Assembly (NCBI RefSeq): GCF_009663775.1
Contig: NZ_RDBR01000001.1
Span: 1-64,000, forward strand
Direction of reading: 5' to 3'
DNA: 64,000 bases
Source: Lactobacillus sp. 0.1XD8-4
GTDB taxonomy: Bacteria; Bacillota; Bacilli; Lactobacillales; Lactobacillaceae
The notes below the pieces were generated by a model. The model had not been told where the DNA came from, searched no databases, and was given only the letters and a program-made list of their open reading frames with translations. Positions 37,093-46,922 of the stretch are shown piece by piece. Position 1 is the first letter of the stretch. Every line of letters begins with the position of its first letter. Position numbers and translations under genes: made by a program.

Positions 37093-37530
37093 TTATTTTA
37101 AAGATTTTGCCTGACATTTTGCACAGATTCCATGTAATTCAAAGCGATGACCCGTAATTTGGGCTCCCGGAAGTTGTTTTTCAAAAAATTGCATATCAAG
37201 CGGTGGCATCTGAATCTCTTGAACCCGTCCGCAAATATCACAAATAAAATGATGGTGGTGCGCAGTATCACATGAATACTTGACTTGCATCTGATCATTA
37301 TGCTGACGCAATTCAACGATTCCCAGCTTTTCAAATTCTTTAAAATTCCGATATACCGTATCATGACTTAATCCTGGATATTGTTTGCGGAGATATTGAT
37401 CAATCTCAATAATGTTAAAATAACGATCAGGCTGTTGAGCCACTGCGGCAATCATCATCTTTCGCTGCTTAGTCCACCGCAAATGATTCTGCTTGATGAT
37501 TGCTTGCGCTTGATTGATTAATTCCTGCAT
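37093..37530 (-). CDS. Fur-family metal regulator, Zur-like
   Basis: 145 residues. The winged helix carries YPGLSHDTVYRNFKEFEKLG; the YRN pattern in the recognition helix is closer to Zur than to Fur or PerR. Metal sites: HHHHF, and two CxxC pairs, CDIC and CAKC, that bind structural zinc. The ATG at 37,530 has GGTGGAG just before it. The regulon is not visible here; no zinc transporter lies beside it. Zur versus Fur is inference from motif style. Confidence 0.85.
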   Translation of the reverse strand: MQELINQAQAIIKQNHLRWTKQRKMMIAAVAQQPDRYFNIIEIDQYLRKQYPGLSHDTVYRNFKEFEKLGIVELRQHNDQMQVKYSCDTAHHHHFICDICGRVQEIQMPPLDMQFFEKQLPGAQITGHRFELHGICAKCQAKSLK

Positions 37531-37579
37531 TCTCCACCACACCTCCAGATTAGAACAAATATTTTACCATAATTTTCAT

Positions 37580-38146
37580 TCAAACGGATACTATTTGCTT
37601 AACAATTGCATCAATTTGATTTTTAGTTTCTTTCCACTGATCATTTACAACAACATGCGCGATGCCTTTTAGCATTGGAGGCAGCATAAGATCACGATGA
37701 TATTCTTTGCTCTTTAGCCGTGACCTTATTGCCGCGTTTTGATCACCGCGGAGAGTCATCCGCCGTGCTAAAGTCTTCATATGAGTAACAGTTAGAAAGA
37801 TTATCACTGCTTGAGAACCTAATTGTTGATGATAAGTAATCGCCCCAGCCGTATCTAACACAATGACATCATTTTGCCCATTATGCCATCCTTCCTCAAG
37901 TCCTTCCACCGATGAACCATATTGCGATTGATCATATGTTACTTGTTCAAGAAGGTGAAGTTTTTTAATCGTTTCAGGAGTTTCGAAATGGTAATCAATA
38001 CCATCTCGTTCTCCTGGTCGTGGCAACCGCGTCGTATGAGTTATTACACGATGCATATGATATTGTTCTTGCAAATAGTTAGCTACAGTAGTCTTTCCCG
38101 AGCCAGCTGCTCCGGTAATTACAAATACGTAATTATTTTTTTGCAT
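37580..38146 (-). CDS. Guanylate-kinase-like P-loop protein
   Basis: 188 residues. P-loop GAAGSGKTTVA at residue 12, THTTRLPRPGERDGIDYHF matching the GMP-binding region of guanylate kinase, and a C-terminal RRMTLRGDQNAAIRSRL lid-like segment. The essential housekeeping Gmk is usually closer to consensus and about 205 residues, so this is likely a paralogue of unknown nucleotide specificity. It begins two bases after a Nudix gene and is surely co-transcribed. Confidence 0.8.
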   Translation of the reverse strand: MQKNNYVFVITGAAGSGKTTVANYLQEQYHMHRVITHTTRLPRPGERDGIDYHFETPETIKKLHLLEQVTYDQSQYGSSVEGLEEGWHNGQNDVIVLDTAGAITYHQQLGSQAVIIFLTVTHMKTLARRMTLRGDQNAAIRSRLKSKEYHRDLMLPPMLKGIAHVVVNDQWKETKNQIDAIVKQIVSV

Positions 38147-38148
38147 AG

Positions 38149-38562
38149 CTATTTAGTCAAATGGTCATTAACTTGGTCAAGCAACATTCTTAAATTATCA
38201 TAAGTCAACTGCTGACGAGCATCCTGATAGGAGAACCACCCATAATTTTTAATCTCTGCCACTTGCAAATGGATATCTTCATGATTATCTAATTCGGCGG
38301 TATACAATGTCATCTGCTTACGGTTTCCATTAGGGAGATCGTACTCAGTATAAACATTAAAACTGGTGTCAATTGGCAATTCGAGTTGTGTTTCTTCTTT
38401 TATTTCTCTAATGGCGGTTTCTGCTAGAGATTCTTCTCCTTCAACATGCCCTTTAGGGAACCCCCAGAAATGTCCCTTATTTTGACTTTCTAGTAAAAGA
38501 TACTCAATTCCTTTATCCCCATTGCGATATACAACTGCACCACTAGTTACTTCAATTGCCAT
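38149..38562 (-). CDS. Nudix hydrolase, diadenosine tetraphosphatase type
   Basis: 137 residues. The Nudix box is complete: GHVEGEESLAETAIREIKEE (G, then E, REx2-EE), preceded by WGFPKGH as in asymmetrical Ap4A hydrolases. Such enzymes clear Ap4A or similar nucleotides in stress. Operon with the guanylate-kinase-like gene, suggesting shared nucleotide metabolism. AAAGAGGG lies before the ATG. Confidence 0.9.
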   Translation of the reverse strand: MAIEVTSGAVVYRNGDKGIEYLLLESQNKGHFWGFPKGHVEGEESLAETAIREIKEETQLELPIDTSFNVYTEYDLPNGNRKQMTLYTAELDNHEDIHLQVAEIKNYGWFSYQDARQQLTYDNLRMLLDQVNDHLTK

Positions 38563-38595
38563 TTTTATCCCTCTTTTTGTAATTTAATTTTCTAA

Positions 38596-38625
38596 TTGAC
38601 TTTTAATATTGATTACAGGTATCAT
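38596..38625 (+). promoter_or_regulatory. Promoter of the APC permease gene
   Basis: TTGACT, 18 bases, TATCAT. The leader that follows holds a small imperfect hairpin GTGCCGCA/TGCAGCAC (38,639-38,661) before the AAAGGTGG ribosome site. Confidence 0.5.
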
Positions 38626-38694
38626 TATTAATTATAAATGTGCCGCAGTGTTTTTGCAGCACGTACACTATATTATAGCAAAGGTGGTTTAAAG

Positions 38695-40089
38695 ATGAGC
38701 TTAAACATTATGCGAAAAGAAAGTCTTGATCGTTATCTTGGTGAAGATAAGCTTTTCGTTAAATCAATGAATGCTCGTGATCTCATGGCAATTGGGATTG
38801 GTACCGTTATCGGTACTGGGATTTTTATCCTTCCAGGAACAATTGCCGCTAATTCAGCTGGACCAGGAGTGTCGTTGTCATTTCTGTTTTCAGCGATTGT
38901 CTGTGCTTTAGCTGCAATGTGTTACGCTGAATTTGCCTCGGCCCTTCCCGTTGCAGGAAGTGCTTATTCATATGGAAATGTAGTGTTTGGCGAATTTTTT
39001 GGCTGGTTGCTTGGCTGGGCGTTAGTGCTTGAATATATGTTAGCCGTTGCATCAGTTTCTACTGGATGGGCTGCCTATTTCAACACCTTACTCGAAGGTG
39101 CTGGCATACATTTGCCTAAAGCTTTATCTGGCCCGTTTGATCCTGCTCATGGAACTTATGTAAATATTGTTGCGGTTGTAATTGTCCTATTAATTACGAT
39201 TATGTTAGCTCACGGAATGCAGTCCTCAATTCGGATCAATAATATTGCTGTTTTCCTTAAAATTGCAATTATCTTGATTTTTATTATTGTTGGCTTCTTC
39301 TTCATTAAACCTAAAAATTATCACCCATTCCTTCCCTACCACATGAAAGGCGTTATCCACGGCGCTACAATTGGTTTCTTCGCCTACCTTGGTTTCGACT
39401 GTGTTTCAAGTTCAGCAGCTGAAGTTAAAAATCCTAAACGTAATATGCCATTAGGAATTATTGGTACCTTGGCTGTTGCAACAGTTCTTTATACCGGGGT
39501 CGCAGTCGTGTTAACCGGGATGGTCAAGTACACCAAACTCGACGTAGCCAATCCGGTTGCGTTTGCCCTTCAAATGGTTAATCAGGATTGGCTTGCTGAA
39601 TTATTATCAATCGGGGCCCTAATCGGGATGTTTACGATGATGGTTTCCATGATCTACTCAAGTTCACGGTTAATCTATGCAATCGGTCGTGATGGTCTAC
39701 TTCCTTCATTTCTGGGCAAGCTTGATAAAAAGAGCCACTCCCCACAGATTGCGCTATGGATTGTTGCCATTATCATTGCCATTATGGGTGGACTAGTTTC
39801 CCTGGATCAACTTACAAGCTTAGTAAATATCGGGACCTTATTTGCTTTCATGTTAGTTTCATTTGGAATTATTCCACTTCGCAAACGAAAAGACATTGGT
39901 AACCGTGGCGGATTCAAAGTGCCGCTTTATCCAGTCCTCCCCATCATTTCTGGGCTGGCCTGCCTTGGAATGATGACACAACTAAAAATGGAAACTTATA
40001 TTGGGGCAGCGATTTGGTTCGGTATCGGAATCATTATTTACTTCACATATGGCTACTGGCACAGTAAGCTAGCGCAAAATAATAATTAA
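38695..40089 (+). CDS. APC-family amino acid permease
   Basis: 464 residues from the ATG at 38,695, six bases after AAAGGTGG; an earlier in-frame ATG lies in the leader hairpin and has no ribosome site. Twelve membrane helices with GIGTVIGTGIFILPG in TM1 and GFFAYLGFDCVSSSAAEVKN in TM6, typical of cationic amino acid transporters of the CAT/YfnA type. The likely role is amino-acid uptake by proton symport; substrate not determined. Followed by a terminator. Confidence 0.9.
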   Translation: MSLNIMRKESLDRYLGEDKLFVKSMNARDLMAIGIGTVIGTGIFILPGTIAANSAGPGVSLSFLFSAIVCALAAMCYAEFASALPVAGSAYSYGNVVFGEFFGWLLGWALVLEYMLAVASVSTGWAAYFNTLLEGAGIHLPKALSGPFDPAHGTYVNIVAVVIVLLITIMLAHGMQSSIRINNIAVFLKIAIILIFIIVGFFFIKPKNYHPFLPYHMKGVIHGATIGFFAYLGFDCVSSSAAEVKNPKRNMPLGIIGTLAVATVLYTGVAVVLTGMVKYTKLDVANPVAFALQMVNQDWLAELLSIGALIGMFTMMVSMIYSSSRLIYAIGRDGLLPSFLGKLDKKSHSPQIALWIVAIIIAIMGGLVSLDQLTSLVNIGTLFAFMLVSFGIIPLRKRKDIGNRGGFKVPLYPVLPIISGLACLGMMTQLKMETYIGAAIWFGIGIIIYFTYGYWHSKLAQNNN

Positions 40090-40094
40090 ATCAT

Positions 40095-40138
40095 AAAGCT
40101 GCGGAGCCTCTTCTTTAAAGGGACTTCGCAGCTTTTAT
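40095..40138 (+). terminator. Terminator after the APC permease
   Basis: AAAGCTGCGGAG pairs with CTTCGCAGCTTT (one mismatch), followed by TTTATTT. Confidence 0.75.
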
Positions 40139-40224
40139 TTCACAAGGTAATTTGCGTCAACTATTTATTTTTGTTAGGCTAATATTACTTACTTTTTATT
40201 TTTTCACAAGGAGGAATCAAATAT

Positions 40225-40261
40225 ATAGGCTAACTTTTCATTTATCATAAGCCTATTTTTT
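40225..40261 (+). promoter_or_regulatory. Hairpin plus T-run between ribosome site and start of the MFS gene
   Basis: ATAGGCT (40,225-40,231) pairs with AGCCTAT (40,250-40,256), followed by TTTTTT directly before the ATG at 40,262. An AAGGAGGA ribosome site lies upstream of the hairpin (40,208-40,215) with no start codon at proper distance. It looks like an attenuator or an insertion that separated the site from the gene. Confidence 0.4.
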
Positions 40262-41569
40262 ATGGAATATACAAAGAAAAATTACAAAAAAGCACCATTA
40301 TCATCAATTCATTTTAGGATCTATTTTGCACTCGTTTTTGGGCAAATTGCCTGTGGCTTTGCTCTTGGGATCAGTGGCACAGCCCTTTCTCAAGCAACTA
40401 ATTATATTGATATCAACGACTTTTGGGTCGGCTTGATTGGCGCGGGGAGCTTAATCGGGTTAGCTGGTAGCGCATTAATGGGTAAAATTGCTGACCAATT
40501 TGGTCGCCGAAAGATGTTGATGCTTGATATGTACCTTTTTTCTGTATTTTCTCTCTTACAATTACTAACGACAAACCTCGTTATTCTCTTTACCCTACGG
40601 ATTTTAATCGGTTTGATGATTGCAATCGATTATACTGTCGGAAACGCTTTATTAGTAGAATGGTTGCCTGCAAAAGAAAGCGGCCGATTACAAAGTCAGC
40701 TAATTGTCTATTGGACAATCGGTTTTATCGCTTCGTACATTACCGGGATTCTAATTACTGGCTTTGGCGCCCATAATTGGCAAGTTATTCTTGCGTCAAG
40801 TATTGTGCCGGGGTTAATTGCAGCAGTGTATCGATCTTTCTTTCGCATTCCTGCATCCCCAAGTTGGCTCGCTAGTCAAGGAAAAAACAAAACTGCCCAG
40901 AAATTAATTCAAAAACATCTTGGTAAAAAATGGGGACTTTCACTAAAACAAATTCGTAGTAAGAAACCAAAGGATATTTCCCTCAAAACCTTGTTCAACC
41001 CGCCATATCGGCGACGAACCGTTGTTGGGGGCTTATTCTATGCTTGCCAGGCATTCTCTTTCTTTGGGATTAGTATCTTTTTGCCAATCCTCTTAAAGAG
41101 CATGAGCCTTGGCAACGACAACCTTTCTGGAATTATCTATAATAGCTGTATCTTCATTGGTGTGATTATCGGTAGTTGGATCTTTAAGCTTATTAGCCGC
41201 CGAATGTTTTTGATCGGGACATTTTTCCTTTCAGCTAGCGCGTTAATCATATTAATGTTAGGAAAGGGGCTTTCCCCAATTCTTCAGATCAGCATCTTCG
41301 CGATTTTCGCGATCATTCTCTCAGCTGGCCTTGTTTTAGATTATCCATACCCCACGGAACTATTTGATATTAAAGTTCGGGCTAGTGGAGTCGGGACTTG
41401 TATTACTATTAGTCGTTTTGGCGCTGCTAGCGGGACCTTCTTATTGCCAATTTTGACTCATCTCGGTGGTTCAAACTTAGCAATGCTAGTTTGTACTATT
41501 GTCTTACTAATTGGCGGAATCATCTGTCTTTTGTGGGCACCAGAAACCTCGCCAAGATTCGTTAAATAA
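40262..41569 (+). CDS. MFS transporter, sugar-porter-like
   Basis: 435 residues, 12 membrane helices. Between TM2 and TM3 stands GKIADQFGRRKMLMLD, the classic MFS loop; VEWLPAKESGRLQS follows TM4. The second half starts near RRRTVVGGLFYACQ. The fold resembles metabolite/sugar:H+ symporters; the substrate cannot be inferred. The ATG at 40,262 has no ribosome site at normal distance (see the hairpin feature), yet no other start exists before the first helix. Confidence 0.85.
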   Translation: MEYTKKNYKKAPLSSIHFRIYFALVFGQIACGFALGISGTALSQATNYIDINDFWVGLIGAGSLIGLAGSALMGKIADQFGRRKMLMLDMYLFSVFSLLQLLTTNLVILFTLRILIGLMIAIDYTVGNALLVEWLPAKESGRLQSQLIVYWTIGFIASYITGILITGFGAHNWQVILASSIVPGLIAAVYRSFFRIPASPSWLASQGKNKTAQKLIQKHLGKKWGLSLKQIRSKKPKDISLKTLFNPPYRRRTVVGGLFYACQAFSFFGISIFLPILLKSMSLGNDNLSGIIYNSCIFIGVIIGSWIFKLISRRMFLIGTFFLSASALIILMLGKGLSPILQISIFAIFAIILSAGLVLDYPYPTELFDIKVRASGVGTCITISRFGAASGTFLLPILTHLGGSNLAMLVCTIVLLIGGIICLLWAPETSPRFVK

Positions 41570-41605
41570 TTAATCCTGACTAAGCTTTTAGCTTGGTCTT
41601 TTTCT

Positions 41606-42895
41606 TTATTTTGCTAGTAAATATTTGCGATCATGAAAAATAACAAAAACCCCTGTGATAATAAACAAAATAATCATACTTACCCGCAAATAAAACATTT
41701 CCCGACTATATTGCAGTTCTTGCTGGTGATCGATATATGGAATTAAAAGCGCGCTTTTATTATCAAGTTTGAAAAAGGAAATTACTTCAAGCATCCCAAA
41801 AAGCGCTATCTGATTACAAAGCGATCCAAAAACAGATAGCTTTTGATCAATACTACTATATTTGTCAGGCACCTGAACTTTTACCCACTTACCTAGTAAC
41901 ATTGAACTTAAAACAGTAATCGCCGTCCCTATTAAGTAGGTACGGTCTGTATAAGTCAAAAATAAACCTAAGCATAAAACCCCTAGTGTGGCCTTATAAC
42001 GCACCGTTAAATTAATTTCTTGCAGTTTTTTATTGAAAAAACCAATTAACATTCCACTAACCATTAATTCAATAAAAACAACAAAAATCCAGTAAACTTT
42101 ATTTTGTTGAAAGGCAAACAATAAGGTGTAAATAATGACATAGTTTTTTATTGCCCCTAGCCAAATCCGAAAAAGCTTAAATGGCTGACCAAATATATTC
42201 CGTAGTTCTAAAATAATACCAAGAATAGCTAAAACAATCAGTACCCAGCTAAAGTCAGAAATCCGCCCCGTTTTCTTAAAAAAACTAATGATAAACACAA
42301 CTACAAGAACTGCAATTGCTGGAAAGGCCGTTTTTAAGTTAAATGAAAATTTAAGGTCAAGCGGGGTTTTATCCCTTTTAACAACGACATAAGCATATAA
42401 AACCTCGAGCCCTAATATAATAGTATAAAAAATAAAACCATATACTAACGATGTTTTCATCATCAACAGGCCAAGAACAATTAAGCCCGCAATAACACTA
42501 AAACCGGCAATCATATTTACCCGCTTAAAGTTAATCCCCGCAACTTCTTTATTCGGATCTCCCAATAATTTCAAACCAGTAACACCAAAGCCAATCGCAA
42601 TCGCTGCGATACTAGCAATCCACTCTATACGGAAATAAATACCAATACAGGCCAAGATACCACCAATAAAGGCAACGATTGAGCAAAACTTAGTTACTCC
42701 CGACCAAGCCGCAAGATTAAGTCGTCCGTCTAGGATAAATGGCATTACTTTTTCAACAGTGTATACAAAAATAAACGGCCATACAAACATAATTACATTG
42801 GCATGGGCAATGATAGAAAACGCAAATAGCAAAGTTGGAAATAAAATATAACTACGAGCGACAAGCTCATGATTAATTGCCAAAAATTTTTTCAT
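41606..42895 (-). CDS. Polytopic membrane protein, function unknown
   Basis: 429 residues, about 12 hydrophobic helices with short loops and few conserved charges (GDPNKEVAGINFKRVN after TM4; YTDRTYLIG near TM10). No transporter signature recognised; perhaps a divergent MFS-like or polysaccharide-related permease. It converges on the MFS gene and is 100 bases from the potD end on the same strand. Sufficient ribosome site (GGAGGTAAC) before the ATG. Confidence 0.7.
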   Translation of the reverse strand: MKKFLAINHELVARSYILFPTLLFAFSIIAHANVIMFVWPFIFVYTVEKVMPFILDGRLNLAAWSGVTKFCSIVAFIGGILACIGIYFRIEWIASIAAIAIGFGVTGLKLLGDPNKEVAGINFKRVNMIAGFSVIAGLIVLGLLMMKTSLVYGFIFYTIILGLEVLYAYVVVKRDKTPLDLKFSFNLKTAFPAIAVLVVVFIISFFKKTGRISDFSWVLIVLAILGIILELRNIFGQPFKLFRIWLGAIKNYVIIYTLLFAFQQNKVYWIFVVFIELMVSGMLIGFFNKKLQEINLTVRYKATLGVLCLGLFLTYTDRTYLIGTAITVLSSMLLGKWVKVQVPDKYSSIDQKLSVFGSLCNQIALFGMLEVISFFKLDNKSALLIPYIDHQQELQYSREMFYLRVSMIILFIITGVFVIFHDRKYLLAK

Positions 42896-42959
42896 AAGTT
42901 ACCTCCTGCTCTTTGCCGTTTACTTTTAGTAAATCACATCTTGAACCAAAAATAAAAGA

Positions 42960-42993
42960 ATAGGACTTTAACCATTAAGTTAAAAATCCTACT
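42960..42993 (-). terminator. potABCD terminator
   Basis: AGTAGGATTTTTAAC/GTTAAAGTCCTATT on the minus strand forms an imperfect stem followed by TTCTTTTATTTTT, just after the potD stop. Confidence 0.6.
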
Positions 42994-42996
42994 CTT

Positions 42997-44070
42997 TTAT
43001 TTGGCAAACATCTTAAATTCTAAAAATAAATCATTATACTCCCCTAAGACACGCAATGGTAGATCACGATAAACTTGTAAGTGCTTCATTGTGGCCTCTG
43101 GCGGATAAAACGCTTTGTCTGAGGTAATTTTTTTAGGAAGTTGTTTCTTCGCTGCTTTATTCGGGGTGGCGTAACCAACATACTTAGCATTTTGGGCAGC
43201 ATTTTGCGGGTCAAGCATAAAATTGATAAATTCATAAGCGGCTGCCTTATTCCGGGCCGTTTTAGGGATAACCATATTATCAAACCAAATATTGCTTCCC
43301 TCACTTGGCACAACGTAATGTAAGTGTGGATTAATATCCATCATCTCCCGCGCGTCCCCAGAATAAGTTACCCCAACTGCTGCTTCATCTTGTTCCATGT
43401 ACATCTTCATCTCATCAGCAATAATTGCTTTGACATTAGGTGTTAGCTGTTTTAAGTGTGCTTGTGCAAGCTTCAATCGGTGATAGTTGGTCGTGTTAAC
43501 AGACTGGTGTTGGGTAATTAATGCCACGGCAAAAACATCCCTAGCACTATCAATTAACATTACATTATTTTTAAGACGCGGATTCCATAGCTGCTCCCAA
43601 TGTTGAACGTCTTTTCCCTGAACTTTTTGATCATTATAAATAATTCCTAATGTCCCCCAGAAATACGGGACTGAATAACGGTTTGTAGGATCAAATGATT
43701 GATTCAGAAATTGGGAATCAATATAGCGTAAGTTTGGTAACTTATGATGGTCAAGGGGGGCAATTAAATGCTCCTTTTTCATTCGTTGAACTGTATACTC
43801 ACTTGGAACAACTACATCATAGTTAGTCCCGCCTTGACGAATCTTAGTTAACATCGATTCATTACTGTCAAAAGTTTCATAATCAACATGGTAACCAGTC
43901 TGGTGCTCAAATTTTGTAAGTAGCGCGGGGTCAATATAATCGCCCCAATTATAAATTGTTAATGTTTGCTTTCCACCACCAGTCTTTTGCTGATTAAATG
44001 CAACATCACCAAGGGCTAATAGGATACAAATAATAACAATCGCAAGGAAGGCACTGAATAATTTTTTCAT
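42997..44070 (-). CDS. potD: Spermidine/putrescine-binding protein PotD
   Basis: 357 residues. N-terminal membrane segment (LFSAFLAIVIICILLALG) without an evident lipobox cysteine beyond the helix, then a type II solute-binding fold: LTIYNWGDYIDPALL, YDVVVPSEYTV, VGVTYSGDAREM. It captures polyamines outside the cell for the PotBC permease. Its ATG overlaps the potC stop by four bases (ATGA). Last gene of the operon. Confidence 0.93.
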   Translation of the reverse strand: MKKLFSAFLAIVIICILLALGDVAFNQQKTGGGKQTLTIYNWGDYIDPALLTKFEHQTGYHVDYETFDSNESMLTKIRQGGTNYDVVVPSEYTVQRMKKEHLIAPLDHHKLPNLRYIDSQFLNQSFDPTNRYSVPYFWGTLGIIYNDQKVQGKDVQHWEQLWNPRLKNNVMLIDSARDVFAVALITQHQSVNTTNYHRLKLAQAHLKQLTPNVKAIIADEMKMYMEQDEAAVGVTYSGDAREMMDINPHLHYVVPSEGSNIWFDNMVIPKTARNKAAAYEFINFMLDPQNAAQNAKYVGYATPNKAAKKQLPKKITSDKAFYPPEATMKHLQVYRDLPLRVLGEYNDLFLEFKMFAK

Positions 44071-44885
44071 TGTGCATCCCCTTCCTTAATTGCAACAATT
44101 CGTGGACGCCGACCGCCGCGTTTACTGATAGCATAATAACCAATTACTAGCAGCAGCGACACAATGAACATTAGTGTTGATAGGGCATTAATTTCAAGAT
44201 TAATTCCTTGCCGTGCCCGAGAATAAATTTCTACAGAGAGCGTTGAAAAGCCATTACCAGTTACAAAAAAAGTAACCGCAAAATCATCAAGCGAATAGGT
44301 AAACGCCATAAAATAACCAGCAAAAATCCCAGGGGCAATTGATGGCAATATTACCCGGGAAAGTACTTGCCAGCGACTAGCCCCAAGATCGTACGCTGCA
44401 TCAACTAAAGTGGGTGACATTTCGTTTAACTTCGGCAAAACCATTAAAACTACAATCGGAATACAAAAAGCGATATGACTCAGGAGAACCGAGATAAATC
44501 CTAACCGAATACCAAGCATGGTGAAGAAGATTAAGAAACTTGCTCCGATGATAACATCTGGCGAAACCATTAAAACGTTATTTAGTGATAGAAGGCTATT
44601 CTTCCATGGACGGCGGGCATCCTTAATTGCTAACGCCCCAAGCGTGCCGATAATTGTAGCTAACAATGATGCAAGAAAAGCTACTAATAAAGTATTAATC
44701 ACAATTGTAATCATTCGACTATCAGCAAGCAGATCAGCATAGTGTTGAAGCGAAAAGCCATGGTATTTTTCCATTGTCTGACCGCTACTAAATGAGAAAA
44801 CAACCAGGTAAAGGATTGGCGCATATAAAATCACAAATACTAATGCTAGATAAATGTTTCCCCATGACCAATAATGCTTTTTCAT
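44067..44885 (-). CDS. potC: Spermidine/putrescine ABC permease PotC
   Basis: 272 residues from the ATG at 44,885, which overlaps the potB stop (TAATG); a longer upstream frame lies inside potB. Six membrane helices and the EAA loop near DAAYDLGASRWQVLSRVILPS. Forms the channel with PotB. Confidence 0.93.
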   Translation of the reverse strand: MKKHYWSWGNIYLALVFVILYAPILYLVVFSFSSGQTMEKYHGFSLQHYADLLADSRMITIVINTLLVAFLASLLATIIGTLGALAIKDARRPWKNSLLSLNNVLMVSPDVIIGASFLIFFTMLGIRLGFISVLLSHIAFCIPIVVLMVLPKLNEMSPTLVDAAYDLGASRWQVLSRVILPSIAPGIFAGYFMAFTYSLDDFAVTFFVTGNGFSTLSVEIYSRARQGINLEINALSTLMFIVSLLLVIGYYAISKRGGRRPRIVAIKEGDAQ

Positions 44886-45691
44886 TAGCGATGTCCCCCT
44901 TTCCGCTTTTCTTCGCCAGTCACAAACATAATAATAAACATTGCAATAATAAGAACGACCCCGATTGTCGAACCCATTCCCCAATTCTGGGTCGTAAGAA
45001 AGTGCTCCTCAATCGCTGTCCCAAGGGTAATAACTCGGTTTCCGCCAATTAAACGCGTAATCATAAACAGTGAAAGCGATGGAATAAACACTGCTTGGAT
45101 TCCTGCTTTTACTCCCGGCATTGATAATGGCCAAATTACCCGACGAAACGTTTGCCAGTGAGTAGCTCCCAAATCATAACTTGCATTAATCAACGATGGG
45201 TTGATCTCTGCTAAATTATTAAAAATCGGCAATACCATAAAGGGAATTTCAATATAGGCCGCAACGAACATAAAACTTGCATCCGTAAATAATAGCTGGT
45301 GGCTACCAAGCCCCACGAATTGTAAAAATTCGTTAATTGTTCCTGTTCGGCTAAAGAGGCCGATAAAAGCATACGTTTTTAGCAACAGGTTAATCCAAGT
45401 AGGCAAGATAACTAACAACAGCCAAAACTGCTTATTAGGCAATTTATTCAAGATATAAGCTGTTGGGTAGCTGATAATTAAGGTCACAAGGGTAATTAGA
45501 AAAGCATACCAAACCGAATTTATGGTCATTTTTAGATATACGCTCGAAGTAAGATATTCTGCATAATTATTAAGGGTCACCTGACCATTAATATTAAAAA
45601 ATGATTGATATAAAATTAATACTAACGGCGCAATAACAAATAAGATAATCCACAAAGCATATGGAACAATAAACATCGCTTTTTGTCGCAT
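44885..45691 (-). CDS. potB: Spermidine/putrescine ABC permease PotB
   Basis: 268 residues, six membrane helices, with the ABC-contacting loop NASYDLGATHWQTFRRVIWPLS. It overlaps the potA stop by one base and the potC start by one base, giving tightly coupled translation. Confidence 0.93.
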   Translation of the reverse strand: MRQKAMFIVPYALWIILFVIAPLVLILYQSFFNINGQVTLNNYAEYLTSSVYLKMTINSVWYAFLITLVTLIISYPTAYILNKLPNKQFWLLLVILPTWINLLLKTYAFIGLFSRTGTINEFLQFVGLGSHQLLFTDASFMFVAAYIEIPFMVLPIFNNLAEINPSLINASYDLGATHWQTFRRVIWPLSMPGVKAGIQAVFIPSLSLFMITRLIGGNRVITLGTAIEEHFLTTQNWGMGSTIGVVLIIAMFIIMFVTGEEKRKGGHR

Positions 45692-46782
45692 TAGTCCGCC
45701 TCCTCATAACTATCTAAGCGGGCATCGAAATCTTCTTCGGTTTCGTTGTATCGCATAACGTGGATATCTTCGGGATCAAAAGTAATGCCAACCTTTGCCC
45801 CAACCTTTGTTTTATGAATTGAATTAATCTTCCATTTATGATTTCGCTGATCGATTACTGTAATTTGGTAATCAACCCCGCGGAAAAGTTGCGTTTCAAC
45901 TGTACCAATCAGCTTTCCTTTTTCAACTGTGGTTATATCGAGGTCCTCTGGTCGAATTACTACTTCAACTTTTTCATTGGGTTTCATCCCCGCATCCACA
46001 CAATCAAAATCTTGTCCGTTAATTGAAACAACGTAATCTTTTTTCATAATTCCCGGCACAATATTGCTTTCCCCGATAAAGTCAGCAACAAAGTGGTTCA
46101 GCGGCTCATCATAGATATCAACCGGCGTCCCGCTCTGTTGAATTTTTCCATCATTAATAATTAAAATTTGGTCACTCATTGCCAATGCTTCTTCTTGATC
46201 ATGAGTAACAAAAATAAAGGTGATCCCTAGTTGTCGTTGCAATTGTCGCAATTCCGTCTGCATTTGAACCCGTAATTTATGATCAAGGGCAGACAAAGCT
46301 TCATCAAGCAGCAACACCTTAGGTTTATTTACTATTGCCCGGGCAATAGCCACTCGTTGTCGTTGCCCACCCGACATTGCTGTAATTTCACGATTATCGT
46401 AGCCATCAAGTTGAACCAGATGCAGTGCTTCTTTTACCCGTTGTTTGATTTCATTTTTCTTTACGCCTTTTATCTGTAGCCCAAAAGCCACATTTTCAGC
46501 AACATTCATATGCGGAAATAGGGCATAATCTTGAAAAACAGTATTAACCTGTCGCTGATTTGCTGGAACATCATTGATCCGCTGACCATCAAAATATATA
46601 TCACCAGCAGAAGTATGATCAAACCCAGCAATCAATCTTAGGATAGTTGTTTTTCCCGATCCTGATGGTCCTAATAAGGTATAAAACTTTCCTGCTTCAA
46701 TTTCAAAGCTAATATCACGCAGCACGATATTATCATCATACTGCTTGCTCACATGCTGAAATTCCATTATGTTCTTTGCCAT
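45691..46782 (-). CDS. potA: Spermidine/putrescine ABC ATPase PotA
   Basis: 363 residues. Walker [11 protein letters not shown] loop, signature [14 protein letters not shown], Walker [13 protein letters not shown], switch histidine in FVTHDQEEA, plus the C-terminal TOBE domain ([12 protein letters not shown]). The ATG at 46,782 (MAKNIMEF) follows GGGGAAGAG; an ATG six codons upstream lacks a site. First gene of potABCD, divergent from pepX. Confidence 0.95.
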   Translation of the reverse strand: MAKNIMEFQHVSKQYDDNIVLRDISFEIEAGKFYTLLGPSGSGKTTILRLIAGFDHTSAGDIYFDGQRINDVPANQRQVNTVFQDYALFPHMNVAENVAFGLQIKGVKKNEIKQRVKEALHLVQLDGYDNREITAMSGGQRQRVAIARAIVNKPKVLLLDEALSALDHKLRVQMQTELRQLQRQLGITFIFVTHDQEEALAMSDQILIINDGKIQQSGTPVDIYDEPLNHFVADFIGESNIVPGIMKKDYVVSINGQDFDCVDAGMKPNEKVEVVIRPEDLDITTVEKGKLIGTVETQLFRGVDYQITVIDQRNHKWKINSIHKTKVGAKVGITFDPEDIHVMRYNETEEDFDARLDSYEEAD

Positions 46783-46922
46783 CGGCTCTTCCCCAATCAT
46801 GATTTTTTAAACTAAATATCAGTATAAATTATACGCTCTAAATCGCAACCACTGTTAATTCTAAGCAAATTAATATAAAAGTGCGATAATTAATATATCA
46901 AATTCTATGCGAGGTGTTCCAA

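Noticed and set aside
44885-44984. Longer N-terminus of PotC
   Set aside because: The extension is cysteine/tyrosine-rich nonsense read out of frame through the end of potB; the ATG overlapping the potB stop is normal.
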